Source: Chryseobacterium takakiae (lineage in GTDB: Bacteria > Bacteroidota > Bacteroidia > Flavobacteriales > Weeksellaceae). Taken from it: DNA of 64,000 bases. Made by a program: the position numbers and the translations under genes. Positions 1 to 7,413 of this stretch are shown piece by piece (position 1 is the stretch's first letter; every line of letters starts with the position of its first letter). The DNA lies in assembly GCF_900129385.1 (NCBI RefSeq), contig NZ_FQVO01000002.1, positions 1 to 64,000 on the forward strand, in the 5' to 3' direction. The notes beneath the pieces were generated by a model. That model saw only the letters and a program-made list of their open reading frames with translations. It was not told the origin of the DNA and searched no databases.

Positions 1-87
<87 letters not shown>

Positions 88-97
88 TTTTTTTTTA

Positions 98-130
98 AAC
101 CTCATACAGCAATGTGTGAGGTTTTTTTTG
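98..130 (+). terminator. rRNA operon terminator
   Basis: AACCTCATAC pairs with GTGTGAGGTT (one G-U wobble) around a six-base loop and is followed by a run of eight T. It sits directly after the 5S gene and should end the rRNA transcript. Confidence 0.85.
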
Positions 131-156
131 CTTGCTACCGTAAGGGAGACGTAAAA

Positions 157-214
157 GGTGAGAAGTGAGAGGTGAGAAGTAAGAAGTGAGAGGTGAGAGG
201 TAAGAAGTAAGAAG
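157..214 (+). repeat. heptamer-period repeat, left arm
   Basis: Eight consecutive degenerate copies of a 7-bp unit: GAGAAGT, GAGAGGT, GAGAAGT, AAGAAGT, GAGAGGT, GAGAGGT, AAGAAGT, AAGAAGG. The same unit in reverse complement makes up the block at 581-664, so the two form a facing inverted pair 366 bases apart. Confidence 0.85.
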
Positions 215-227
215 GATATTCAGGTGT

Positions 228-297
228 ACGTTTAACGTTCAGGGTTTAAAGTTTCAGGGTTTAGAGTTTAAGACTTAACGTTAGGGTTTAAATTAAG
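228..297. repeat. heptamer-period repeat, second unit type
   Basis: Between the two arms a different sequence also repeats every seven bases: GTTTAAC, GTTCAGG, GTTTAAA, GTTTCAG, GGTTTAG, AGTTTAA, GACTTAA, CGTTAGG, GTTTAAA. The units are degenerate but the period holds over about 60 bases. Confidence 0.65.
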
Positions 298-580
298 ATT
301 GAATATTCAGCGTTGATGTTTTGATATTTAAAATATTTACGATTAGATTGGTAGTCCCGGATTTTATTATTTAACCTGAGTTCGGTAGCAAAATTTAAAA
401 ATAATTGAGTGTCATTTACTGTTTTCAAGTTAAGTGACGGTTTTTTGGTAAAGAAGCAATAAGCAGTTAGTACACCCAAAAAATGTTCATTTTATTATTT
501 AAGCTCAAGGGAGCATACAGGAACATCCTGGTCAATATCTTTCCTCTATCACTCATACCTCTTCTTCACGACCCAAAACT

Positions 581-664
581 TTACCTCTCACCTCACTTTT
601 CACCTCTCACCTCTCACCTCTCACTTCTCACTTTTTACTTCTTACTTCTCACTTTTTCACTTCC
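581..664 (-). repeat. heptamer-period repeat, right arm
   Basis: Degenerate copies of ACCTCTC / ACTTCTC / ACTTTTT in a 7-bp period, with one short phase shift near 596-600. This is the reverse complement of the unit at 157-214, so transcripts across the region could fold into a long imperfect hairpin. Confidence 0.8.
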
Positions 665-795
665 ACCTAGCCTCGATAGAAACGGTTACCCCGCAGCAGG
701 AGATGAAAAGAAGGGGATTATGCCCGGAAAAACGCCGGTGCGAGGAGTATAAGTGGATAGCGAGATATAGCTCCCTGAAAAAGATATTTCTATCA

Positions 796-3147
796 TCAGC
801 TCCAGTGCGGATCTGTTATAGAAGGTTTGCCATTTTCCAGACGGCCTGCAAAATGCCAGGTGTTATGATCCGAAATTAATTGCAAATCGTACCAACCTTT
901 TGTTTTATCTAGATTCACAATTATTTTTTCTTGTATTTTCATTAATGGAATTTCGGTTTTTCTTTTTTCGTAAAGATTTTCCATAGTGACATGCGGACTG
1001 ATGCTTTCCTTTTTACTTTTTTTAATCATAATTTCAACCTGATTTTTTGATCGATCATTGATCAGGGTAATTTCTAAGTCGGGGAATTGATCTCCTTTAA
1101 AATTTCTGTAGAATCCATTAGGTCCAAAAACTTCATATTCATATATTGCGGCAGATATAGTATGAGATAATTCCTGTTCAGCATAAAGTGCATACGAAAA
1201 ATAAAAATCATCTTTTTCAAACCTTGTTCTGTCATAAATAATAATCGGAACAGCCTTGCCGGTTAAATTTTTCAAGATAATTTTCCCATTCTCGAGGTTG
1301 ACAAGATAATTGTATGGGAGAGCATTAGAAGGTTTGATTCCACGTTCCTGAATGTTAAGAATATTGTCTTCAAGCTCATTCTCATGATACCATTTTAAAT
1401 CAGGAACAGGTTTATACTTAGCGGAGTTGATGGTTTTAGCATATTGCTTCTGATCAAGATAATTCATCTCAGGAATTTTTACGTTGGCATCATTAAACGC
1501 TGACGTAAGATCTCCACATATGGCCCTCCTCCAATCGCTGATATTGTCTACGGTAACATCTTTTTTATATTTTTTTCGGATGAAGTTTTCTAAAAACATA
1601 AGCACTGAAGTATGGTCCGACACTTCAGAATTTACGTATCCTCCTTTTGTCCATGGCGATGCAATGATCATAGGCACTCTATAGCCAAGACCAATCGTTC
1701 CCTCTACTTTTTCATGATCTCTCACTGTTGGGGAAGCCATATATTCCTGTTTTCTGCTCGCATATTCAACACCATCTGTTCCATTCAGGTCAACTGCCTG
1801 ATTTGGACTTAAAGGCGGGCTAAAAGGAAGGACATGATCAAAATAGCCGTCATTTTCATCGTAATTGATAATAAAGATTGTCTTTTTCCATATTTCGGGA
1901 TCGCTTGTGAGGATATTCATCACTTCGGAAATATACCATGCGCCATACCACGGAGATCCGGGGTGATCTGAGAAACGTTCAGGAGCAATAAGCCATGATA
2001 CCAATGGCAGTTTGTTATTTTCAACATCTTTTCTGAATTGATGCAGCACATCCCCTTTCGGTACTACAAGTCTTTCGCCATTTTCATCCTCTCCGATTTC
2101 AAGATTCCAAAAATCGGGGTCATTACTATTTGTGGTAAATGCTTTTTCGTGAAGATTTTTTTCCCTGTGTGAAAGTTTTGAAAATTGATCAGGATGGTAT
2201 TTTACTTTTTCTTCTTCCAGTTCGGCAATTCTTTTTTCCAAATCACCTTTTCTTTCCGGATGTTTTTCGATCTCCTTTTTCAGAGAAGCAATGATGTTGG
2301 GAATATGCTCATAATAACCTTTTGAAAATTTTACGTTAAAATTTGAGAACCATTCAATAGGATTATCGGTAAAATTACTCAACCAGGCTTCCTGTTCACC
2401 GGACATACCTTTCGGAAGGCTGATTTCATTCTGATAAATTTTCCATGAAATATCCTGCTCTTCCAATATTTCAGGAAAACTCTTCCATTTGGCCTGATGG
2501 TTTTTATCGTAATCAATATTTTCATTATAAACATTAGGCTTTACTTTTCCGTTTTTTTGTTCACGTAAAGTTCCCGACCAATGGAAAAGCCTGTTGGGGG
2601 TAGTTCCTGTTAATGATGAGCAAAAATACTGGTCAAAGATCGTAAAAGCGTCTGCCAGCTGATAATAAAAAGGCAGATCTTCACGGTTATAATATCCTAA
2701 AGTTAAGGGAATGTCTCTATAATTTTTATTATCAGATGCCTTGGCCTGAAGCCAGCGGTCGTATTTTCCTTTGTTCAGGGCGTGCTGCTGATTGCCCCAG
2801 GAATGGGGAAGCGAGCTCATCCAGGTAGATTTAGTATTTTTTAAATCGAGACGCGCAGGAGCGGCATACTTTCCGTCATTACCTTTCTGAAAGAATACGG
2901 AATGGCCATCCTGTTTTATGAAAGCTCTGCGATCGGAAAATCCTCTTACGCCTTTTAAAGCACCGAATGTATGATCAAAAGAACGGTTTTCCTGCATCAG
3001 AATAACAACATGTTCAGCATCATAAAAAGTAGACTTTGCAGCAGGCTCAATCATCAAAGCCTTCAGAATAGCAGGATGCAAAACACTTGAAGTTCCCAAA
3101 CCAGCCATCAAAATTCCCGATTTTTCTAAAAATTCTCTTCTGTTCAT
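796..3147 (-). CDS. phosphocholine-type phospholipase C
   Basis: This 783-residue exported enzyme of the bacterial phospholipase C / acid phosphatase-type phosphoesterase family should hydrolyse phosphatidylcholine or sphingomyelin head groups in the periplasm or outside the cell. The N-terminus reads NRREFLEKSG followed by a hydrophobic stretch, a twin-arginine (Tat) signal. The catalytic domain follows with VVILMQENRSFDH (about residues 47-59), the family's metal-binding segment, and continues to about residue 550 with further conserved pieces such as NYDENDGYFDHV. The C-terminal 200 residues look like the two small beta domains usual for this family. Length is normal. It stands alone: the upstream gene ends a separate group and the repeat region lies downstream. 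Family assignment is firm; the exact lipid is inferred. Confidence 0.9.
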   Translation of the reverse strand: MNRREFLEKSGILMAGLGTSSVLHPAILKALMIEPAAKSTFYDAEHVVILMQENRSFDHTFGALKGVRGFSDRRAFIKQDGHSVFFQKGNDGKYAAPARLDLKNTKSTWMSSLPHSWGNQQHALNKGKYDRWLQAKASDNKNYRDIPLTLGYYNREDLPFYYQLADAFTIFDQYFCSSLTGTTPNRLFHWSGTLREQKNGKVKPNVYNENIDYDKNHQAKWKSFPEILEEQDISWKIYQNEISLPKGMSGEQEAWLSNFTDNPIEWFSNFNVKFSKGYYEHIPNIIASLKKEIEKHPERKGDLEKRIAELEEEKVKYHPDQFSKLSHREKNLHEKAFTTNSNDPDFWNLEIGEDENGERLVVPKGDVLHQFRKDVENNKLPLVSWLIAPERFSDHPGSPWYGAWYISEVMNILTSDPEIWKKTIFIINYDENDGYFDHVLPFSPPLSPNQAVDLNGTDGVEYASRKQEYMASPTVRDHEKVEGTIGLGYRVPMIIASPWTKGGYVNSEVSDHTSVLMFLENFIRKKYKKDVTVDNISDWRRAICGDLTSAFNDANVKIPEMNYLDQKQYAKTINSAKYKPVPDLKWYHENELEDNILNIQERGIKPSNALPYNYLVNLENGKIILKNLTGKAVPIIIYDRTRFEKDDFYFSYALYAEQELSHTISAAIYEYEVFGPNGFYRNFKGDQFPDLEITLINDRSKNQVEIMIKKSKKESISPHVTMENLYEKRKTEIPLMKIQEKIIVNLDKTKGWYDLQLISDHNTWHFAGRLENGKPSITDPHWS

Positions 3148-3219
3148 ATGAAATCGTAATAGAAAGAAACTGCAATGTGACAGTTTTGGTTTAATTTAAG
3201 AATAATTTTAATAACTCAA

Positions 3220-4890
3220 TTAAAATCTGCTCAATATTCCCCAGTGGATCTTAATATCATTAAACTTGAAAGGATTACCGAATTCATTACCATTAGAAAG
3301 CTGGAAGCTCATCAGCCCGATTGGAATAAAAAAGTTGAATCCAAGCCCGACACTGTAAAGTTTGGGCTTCACATTGAGCGATTTGTTGTTGAGCTGCCCG
3401 TATTGCCCGAAGACATCAAAAAACGCCTGGCTTCCGATGAGATAGCGGTATTCTAAACTTCCGTAATAATAAAAATCGGCAGCCAGGGAATTTTCATTGA
3501 ATCCCCGCATGGAATTCCAGCCCCCGAAACGGTACAATTCGTTGGCGGAAAAATCGATCCTGGAATCCATCATTGCGCCTTCTCCTTTGATGTTGAGAAA
3601 ATGGTTTCCGTTAATATGGTAATTGTGCTCTCCGAAAAAGTAAAACTGGTTTTGTGGGGAAGTAATATTATCTTTGGTATATCTTGTCGTCAGATAATCG
3701 TATCCTGCGTTGATTCTCGTTTTGTAAAGGAAGAGATCAATATCCGTAGGTTCTACCATTTCAAACCAGATCCCGATTCCTTTTTTGTTGTAATCTTTCC
3801 CCTGAACATACAGTGTATCAATAATGCTGGAACTTTCAAAAGTTCCCCGGAGACCGATCTTGTTTCTTGAATTCAGATGATAATAGAAAGCCGGAAGTGC
3901 TTTTACATTGGCAAAAGTAGAATCCTGACGGAAAATATTAACCTTCATGTTCAATCCGACATTCGATTTGAAAAGATAGGGAACATCCGCCTGAAGATCA
4001 AAGGTCTGTCCTTTATCCGGATTCCGCTGCCAGTACAGGTTGATGGTTTCAAAGCTGTTGAATATATTCCTGAAATTCACATTCAGGGTTCCGTTCAGCG
4101 TGAATTTATCGGTTTTATCATTCCCAAAACCAATAACGCCGTCGAAGCTGTTGGTTTTTTTCTTTTCCATAAAAAGGTAAATACTTGTGGAATCCTTCGT
4201 AAACATAGTCTGTGGAGGACGTTCAAGACTTACAAACTGATGGCTCTGAAAAGATTTATTAATGGCCAGAAGATTTTTATCATCATAGGTTTTGCCTTTA
4301 AATTCTTTTTCAAGATTTTTGATAAATCTTTTGGGAACACTGGTATAGCCTTTCACTACAAAACCGTCGATGGTTCTTTTATCATTTTTATTGATATCAA
4401 GTTCTACAACCGGATATCCGTTTTTCTGACCTTTATATTTCGATTTTATCCTGCTGAAGGCAAAACCGTCATCAATATATTTTTTATTGATGCTTTTTTT
4501 AGTGGAGTCTAAATTTTTAGTAAAAAACTCTTTCTGAACTTTTATTTTATCTGAAATAGAATCTGAAAGCTTTACGTACGTTTCATTGAAGTTTTTTCCT
4601 TTATGGAAAATAATTTCAGTAGTATCTCCTTTTTTTCTGACTTCTTTCAGTTGGGTAAAAAAATAATTGTTCTGGGCCAATGAATCGAGAAATTTCACAG
4701 CAGAAGCGGAATCTTTAACCTTCTTTTTTACTTTGGTTTCAGAGTCAATAAGGAAATACGGTTTCTTCTGCGCCTGAATGAAAACGCAGAAGAGGATAAA
4801 GAATATTTTTAGAATTAATTTCAATTTGTCGTTCTGAATGTAGTGGAACGGGATGAAGAATCTCAATAAAAATACAAAAAGATTCTTCAC
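3220..4890 (-). CDS. Omp85-type outer-membrane beta-barrel protein
   Basis: Probably an outer-membrane protein of the BamA/TamA (Omp85) superfamily, involved in assembly or transport of other membrane proteins. Residues about 42-220 form a POTRA-like periplasmic part. The last 330 residues are alternating beta-strands, with the motif GGWNSMRGFNE (typical RGF loop of Omp85 barrels) and a C-terminal aromatic residue (SRF end). The given ATG start is doubtful: the first 21 residues are translated from an inverted intergenic repeat (4826-4863). A TTG at 4822-4824 would begin a 534-residue protein with a normal signal peptide (LILKIFFILFCVFIQAQ). No ATG lies between the two. It follows the SDR gene on the same strand after 51 bases. 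Its exact substrate is unknown. Confidence 0.82.
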   Translation of the reverse strand: MKNLFVFLLRFFIPFHYIQNDKLKLILKIFFILFCVFIQAQKKPYFLIDSETKVKKKVKDSASAVKFLDSLAQNNYFFTQLKEVRKKGDTTEIIFHKGKNFNETYVKLSDSISDKIKVQKEFFTKNLDSTKKSINKKYIDDGFAFSRIKSKYKGQKNGYPVVELDINKNDKRTIDGFVVKGYTSVPKRFIKNLEKEFKGKTYDDKNLLAINKSFQSHQFVSLERPPQTMFTKDSTSIYLFMEKKKTNSFDGVIGFGNDKTDKFTLNGTLNVNFRNIFNSFETINLYWQRNPDKGQTFDLQADVPYLFKSNVGLNMKVNIFRQDSTFANVKALPAFYYHLNSRNKIGLRGTFESSSIIDTLYVQGKDYNKKGIGIWFEMVEPTDIDLFLYKTRINAGYDYLTTRYTKDNITSPQNQFYFFGEHNYHINGNHFLNIKGEGAMMDSRIDFSANELYRFGGWNSMRGFNENSLAADFYYYGSLEYRYLIGSQAFFDVFGQYGQLNNKSLNVKPKLYSVGLGFNFFIPIGLMSFQLSNGNEFGNPFKFNDIKIHWGILSRF

Positions 4891-4919
4891 TGCATTTTCA
4901 TTCCGTTTCAGAATGACAA
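4826..4919. repeat. inverted intergenic repeat pair
   Basis: The left arm 4826-4863 begins TTGTCGTTCTGAA and ends GAAGAATCT; the right arm 4880-4919 begins AGATTCTTCACTG and ends CAGAATGACAA. The reverse complement of the right arm matches the left over most of its length. The pair separates the SDR gene from the Omp85 gene and supplies the first codons of the latter's ATG-started frame. The unit is not heptameric, so it differs from the other repeats here. Confidence 0.8.
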
Positions 4920-4941
4920 TGCACCATTCAATTAACTGTTT

Positions 4942-5739
4942 TTAAGCCAGTTTATTGTATTTCTTCATTAAATTTTCATAAGTTCCCTGCGGAAGAATCC
5001 ATTTGAGAGGAACTCCTATTTTCTGCCCGAATTTTCCGAAATAATAATGAGCTTTCCATTTGTTTTTCTGTAAAAGCAGATCCATATATTCTGCCACTTC
5101 CAAAGGTTCTGTCCCGTCTCCCACGTGGCTATTCATCAAAGCATATACTTTATCAAAAACATTTTTATACGGCTCCGAAACTTTAGTGCGAACACGGTTT
5201 TCAGCAATATTGGTTTTAATGTCACCCAAATGAAGCGAACAGACATGAATATTCCAAGGATAAACTTCGTATCTCATTGCTTCCGTTACTTTATCCAAAG
5301 CAGATTTTGATGCAGAGTAAAACCCACGGAAAGGCAATCCCATTTCACTTCCGATGCTGGAAACATTGATGATCTGTCCGAATTTATTGTCCCTCATCTT
5401 CGGTAGTACAGTACTCATCATCTGAACCGCCCCCACCAAATTGAGATTAAATAATTTTAAAATATCTTCCTTTGAAGAGTCTTCTACTGCCCCAACCATT
5501 CCCATTCCGGCATTGTTGATGAGAACATCAATTCTGTTTTCTGTTTTCAATACTTCGGCAATGGCATTTTGTACCGCATCATTATCGGTAACATCGGTTG
5601 GTATCGATGTAAAATAACTGCTTTCTGTGTGCTTTCGGCTTAATCCGTACACTTTATGGCCTTTCTTCCCGAAATATTCTGCCAGCACAAATCCTATTCC
5701 TGAAGAAGTTCCGGTGATGATGATCGTTTTTGTATTCAT
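4942..5739 (-). CDS. short-chain dehydrogenase/reductase
   Basis: A classical SDR of 265 residues, a cytoplasmic NAD(P)-dependent oxidoreductase with a Rossmann fold. Visible motifs are TGTSSGIG (residues 10-17, cofactor binding), NNAGMG (about 90-95), the catalytic serine in INVSSIGS and the YSASK catalytic Tyr/Lys pair. The substrate cannot be told from the sequence. Its start codon overlaps the end of aroA by four bases (5736-5739), so the two are translationally coupled, although no functional link with the shikimate pathway is evident. Confidence 0.9.
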   Translation of the reverse strand: MNTKTIIITGTSSGIGFVLAEYFGKKGHKVYGLSRKHTESSYFTSIPTDVTDNDAVQNAIAEVLKTENRIDVLINNAGMGMVGAVEDSSKEDILKLFNLNLVGAVQMMSTVLPKMRDNKFGQIINVSSIGSEMGLPFRGFYSASKSALDKVTEAMRYEVYPWNIHVCSLHLGDIKTNIAENRVRTKVSEPYKNVFDKVYALMNSHVGDGTEPLEVAEYMDLLLQKNKWKAHYYFGKFGQKIGVPLKWILPQGTYENLMKKYNKLA

Positions 5740-6965
5740 GAGTTTTCAGTTAAAATAATTTGTAAATCTTCCCAAAATTTCGGATAGGATTTTTCTACTA
5801 CATCTTCATCTTCAATCTCTAATTCCTGAACCAGGCAAAACGGAGCAAATGCCATTGCCATTCTATGATCCTGATACGTTTTGATAATGATGTTTTCTTC
5901 AGCTTTGCCGAATCCTGTAGATTTTATAGTGTAATCAGTATATTCAGTTTCTGTTCCCAGCTTTTTTAATTCATTATGCAGTGCTAAAAGCCTGTCGGTT
6001 TCTTTTACTCTTAATGTTCCGAGGCCTGAAATTACGAAGGGTATTTTTAAAGCTGCTGCGGTTACACAAAGGGTTTGTGTAATATCCGGACAATTATTCA
6101 TATCCAAAACAATCTTTTCAGGAAACTTAAAATTCGGATCCGGCTGAAGTGTTAATTTGTGTTCTTCTTCTGTGAAATTTGTTTTAATTCCGAAAAACTC
6201 TTCGTAAATCTTTGCAATAGCAGAATCTCCCTGTGTAGATTCTTTATAAAAGCTTTTCAGGTGAATGGTCTTTCTTCCCAATACTGCAAAAGAGTAAAAA
6301 TACGAGGCAGAACTCCAATCGCTTTCTACTTCATAATTGATGATTGATGATTGATGATTAATGAAAGGCTCAACTTTGATCGTGTTTTCAATGAAGCTGT
6401 TTTTAATTCCGAACCGGGTTAAAATATTCAGAGTCATTTCGATATAAGACCTTGAGGTTACTTCGCCAACCAGATGTATTTCCAAACCGTTTTCAAGTTT
6501 TCCTGCAATCAACAATAGGGAAGTGATGAACTGGCTTGAGATATTGGACGGAACATTCACTTTTGGCTGAGTGATTGTCCTTCCTTTAATTTTCAGAGGA
6601 GGAAAGCCTTCATTTTCAAGATATTCGATTTCTACGCCAAGATTTTGTAAAGCCGTCACCAGATTTTTGATCGGTCTTTCTTTCATCCTTTTGGAACCAG
6701 TCAGAATCGTTGTTTTGCCACCCTGAATCGAATAATATGAGGTAAGAAAACGCATTGCTGTTCCTGCATGATGGATATCTACCCATTCTGTGTTTTCCGA
6801 TAAGGCCTTTTTCAAAAGACTGGTGTCTTGAGAATTTGAAAGATTTCCGATTTCTATATTTTTAAACAGACTTTCCAAAATCAATAAACGATTCGAAATG
6901 CTTTTCGAACCGCTGATTTGTATGGTCTGATTTTCTTTTAATTTTGATTTTTTTAGCTTCTTCAT
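5736..6965 (-). CDS. aroA: 3-phosphoshikimate 1-carboxyvinyltransferase (EPSP synthase)
   Basis: Transfers the enolpyruvyl group of PEP to shikimate-3-phosphate, the sixth step of aromatic amino-acid synthesis, in the cytoplasm. The 409 residues fit the family. SGSKSISNR near the N-terminus holds the PEP-binding lysine, followed by GTAMRF, SSQFITSLLL, the ETDR motif and QDHRMAMAFAP near the C-terminus. A 7-bp-period repeat at 6334-6362 is read in frame as part of the segment NHQSSIIN (about residues 202-210), an unusual low-complexity insert at a surface position. It is the first gene of a pair with the SDR. Confidence 0.95.
   Translation of the reverse strand: MKKLKKSKLKENQTIQISGSKSISNRLLILESLFKNIEIGNLSNSQDTSLLKKALSENTEWVDIHHAGTAMRFLTSYYSIQGGKTTILTGSKRMKERPIKNLVTALQNLGVEIEYLENEGFPPLKIKGRTITQPKVNVPSNISSQFITSLLLIAGKLENGLEIHLVGEVTSRSYIEMTLNILTRFGIKNSFIENTIKVEPFINHQSSIINYEVESDWSSASYFYSFAVLGRKTIHLKSFYKESTQGDSAIAKIYEEFFGIKTNFTEEEHKLTLQPDPNFKFPEKIVLDMNNCPDITQTLCVTAAALKIPFVISGLGTLRVKETDRLLALHNELKKLGTETEYTDYTIKSTGFGKAEENIIIKTYQDHRMAMAFAPFCLVQELEIEDEDVVEKSYPKFWEDLQIILTENS
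6334..6362. repeat. heptamer repeat inside aroA
   Basis: About four copies of ATTGATG/ATTAATG in a 7-bp period, located inside the aroA reading frame and kept in frame. The unit resembles the intergenic heptamer repeats elsewhere in the window. Confidence 0.75.
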
Positions 6966-6973
6966 TATTTTCG

Positions 6974-7048
6974 GTAGGGAAGTTGGAGGCCGGAAGCGGG
7001 AAGTCCACTTGCTGTATTAAACTTCCGTCTTCCATCATCCATCTTCTG
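6974..7048. repeat. facing heptamer repeats between aroA and MazG-like gene
   Basis: The left arm (6974-7004) has units GGAAGTT, GGAGGCC, GGAAGCG, GGAAGTC; the right arm (7021-7048) has ACTTCCG, TCTTCCA, TCATCCA, TCTTCTG. The arms have opposite polarity and a spacer of about 16 bases. Confidence 0.75.
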
Positions 7049-7050
7049 CA

Positions 7051-7377
7051 TTATTTTAATTTCTCATTATTCTGATGCCGGTCTTTGTCCCGATCGGTTT
7101 TCAGTTTCATTTTTTTATCAAAAGCTTCCTGCAGATTGACTCCTGTTTGATTGGCTAGGCATAATGTTACAAATAATACGTCTACCAGTTCTTCGCCCAG
7201 ATCCTTACTTTTATCGCTTTCCTTTTCACTTTGTTCGCCGTATCTTCTTGCGATAATTCTTGCCACTTCGCCTACTTCTTCGGTCAGCATGGCCATATTG
7301 GTGAGTTCATTGAAATAACGAACACCAATTGTTTTTATCCAATTATCAACCTGTTGCTGGAGGTTTGTAATTTCCAT
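7051..7377 (-). CDS. MazG-like nucleotide pyrophosphohydrolase
   Basis: A 108-residue all-alpha NTP pyrophosphohydrolase of the MazG/dUTPase-like superfamily. It is expected to clear non-canonical nucleoside triphosphates to the monophosphate in a magnesium-dependent reaction. The metal-binding pattern is visible as EEVGEVARIIARRYGE (about residues 29-44) and DLGEELVDVLFVTLCLAN (about 59-76), i.e. the ExxE and ExxD helices. It is a single-domain form, half the size of E. coli MazG. It lies between aroA and a lipoprotein gene on the same strand, separated from aroA by repeats. The natural substrate is unknown. Confidence 0.87.
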   Translation of the reverse strand: MEITNLQQQVDNWIKTIGVRYFNELTNMAMLTEEVGEVARIIARRYGEQSEKESDKSKDLGEELVDVLFVTLCLANQTGVNLQEAFDKKMKLKTDRDKDRHQNNEKLK

Positions 7378-7413
7378 TTAATTTTTAATCTTTTCTTGTA
7401 GAGCGTTTTAAAT

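Larger units (their letters stand above)
131..795. other. gene-free region rich in 7-bp-period repeats
   Basis: No convincing gene is present in these 665 bases. The region holds a heptamer block on the plus strand (157-214), a second, unrelated heptamer block (about 228-297), and a block at 581-664 that is the reverse complement in type of the first. Beyond it, at about 665-790, lies a non-repetitive GC-richer segment that may be a structured non-coding element. Short open frames here (for example 483-752 plus, 288-479 minus) read through the low-complexity repeats and have no protein-like composition. Confidence 0.7.

Noticed and set aside
288..479. Open frame of 63 codons on the minus strand
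   Set aside because: It covers part of a heptamer array, has no recognisable motif and no promoter, and is not supported by context.
157..664. Possible CRISPR array near the 5S gene
   Set aside because: The repeats are contiguous 7-bp units without spacers, and no cas gene is present in the window.
483..752. Open frame of 89 codons on the plus strand downstream of the 5S gene
   Set aside because: Most of it is translated from the low-complexity CTCTCAC/ACTTCTT heptamer repeat, and its composition is not protein-like.
3877..4512. Open frame of 211 codons on the plus strand
   Set aside because: It is entirely antisense to the Omp85-like gene, which has clear family motifs; the long frame is a codon-bias shadow.
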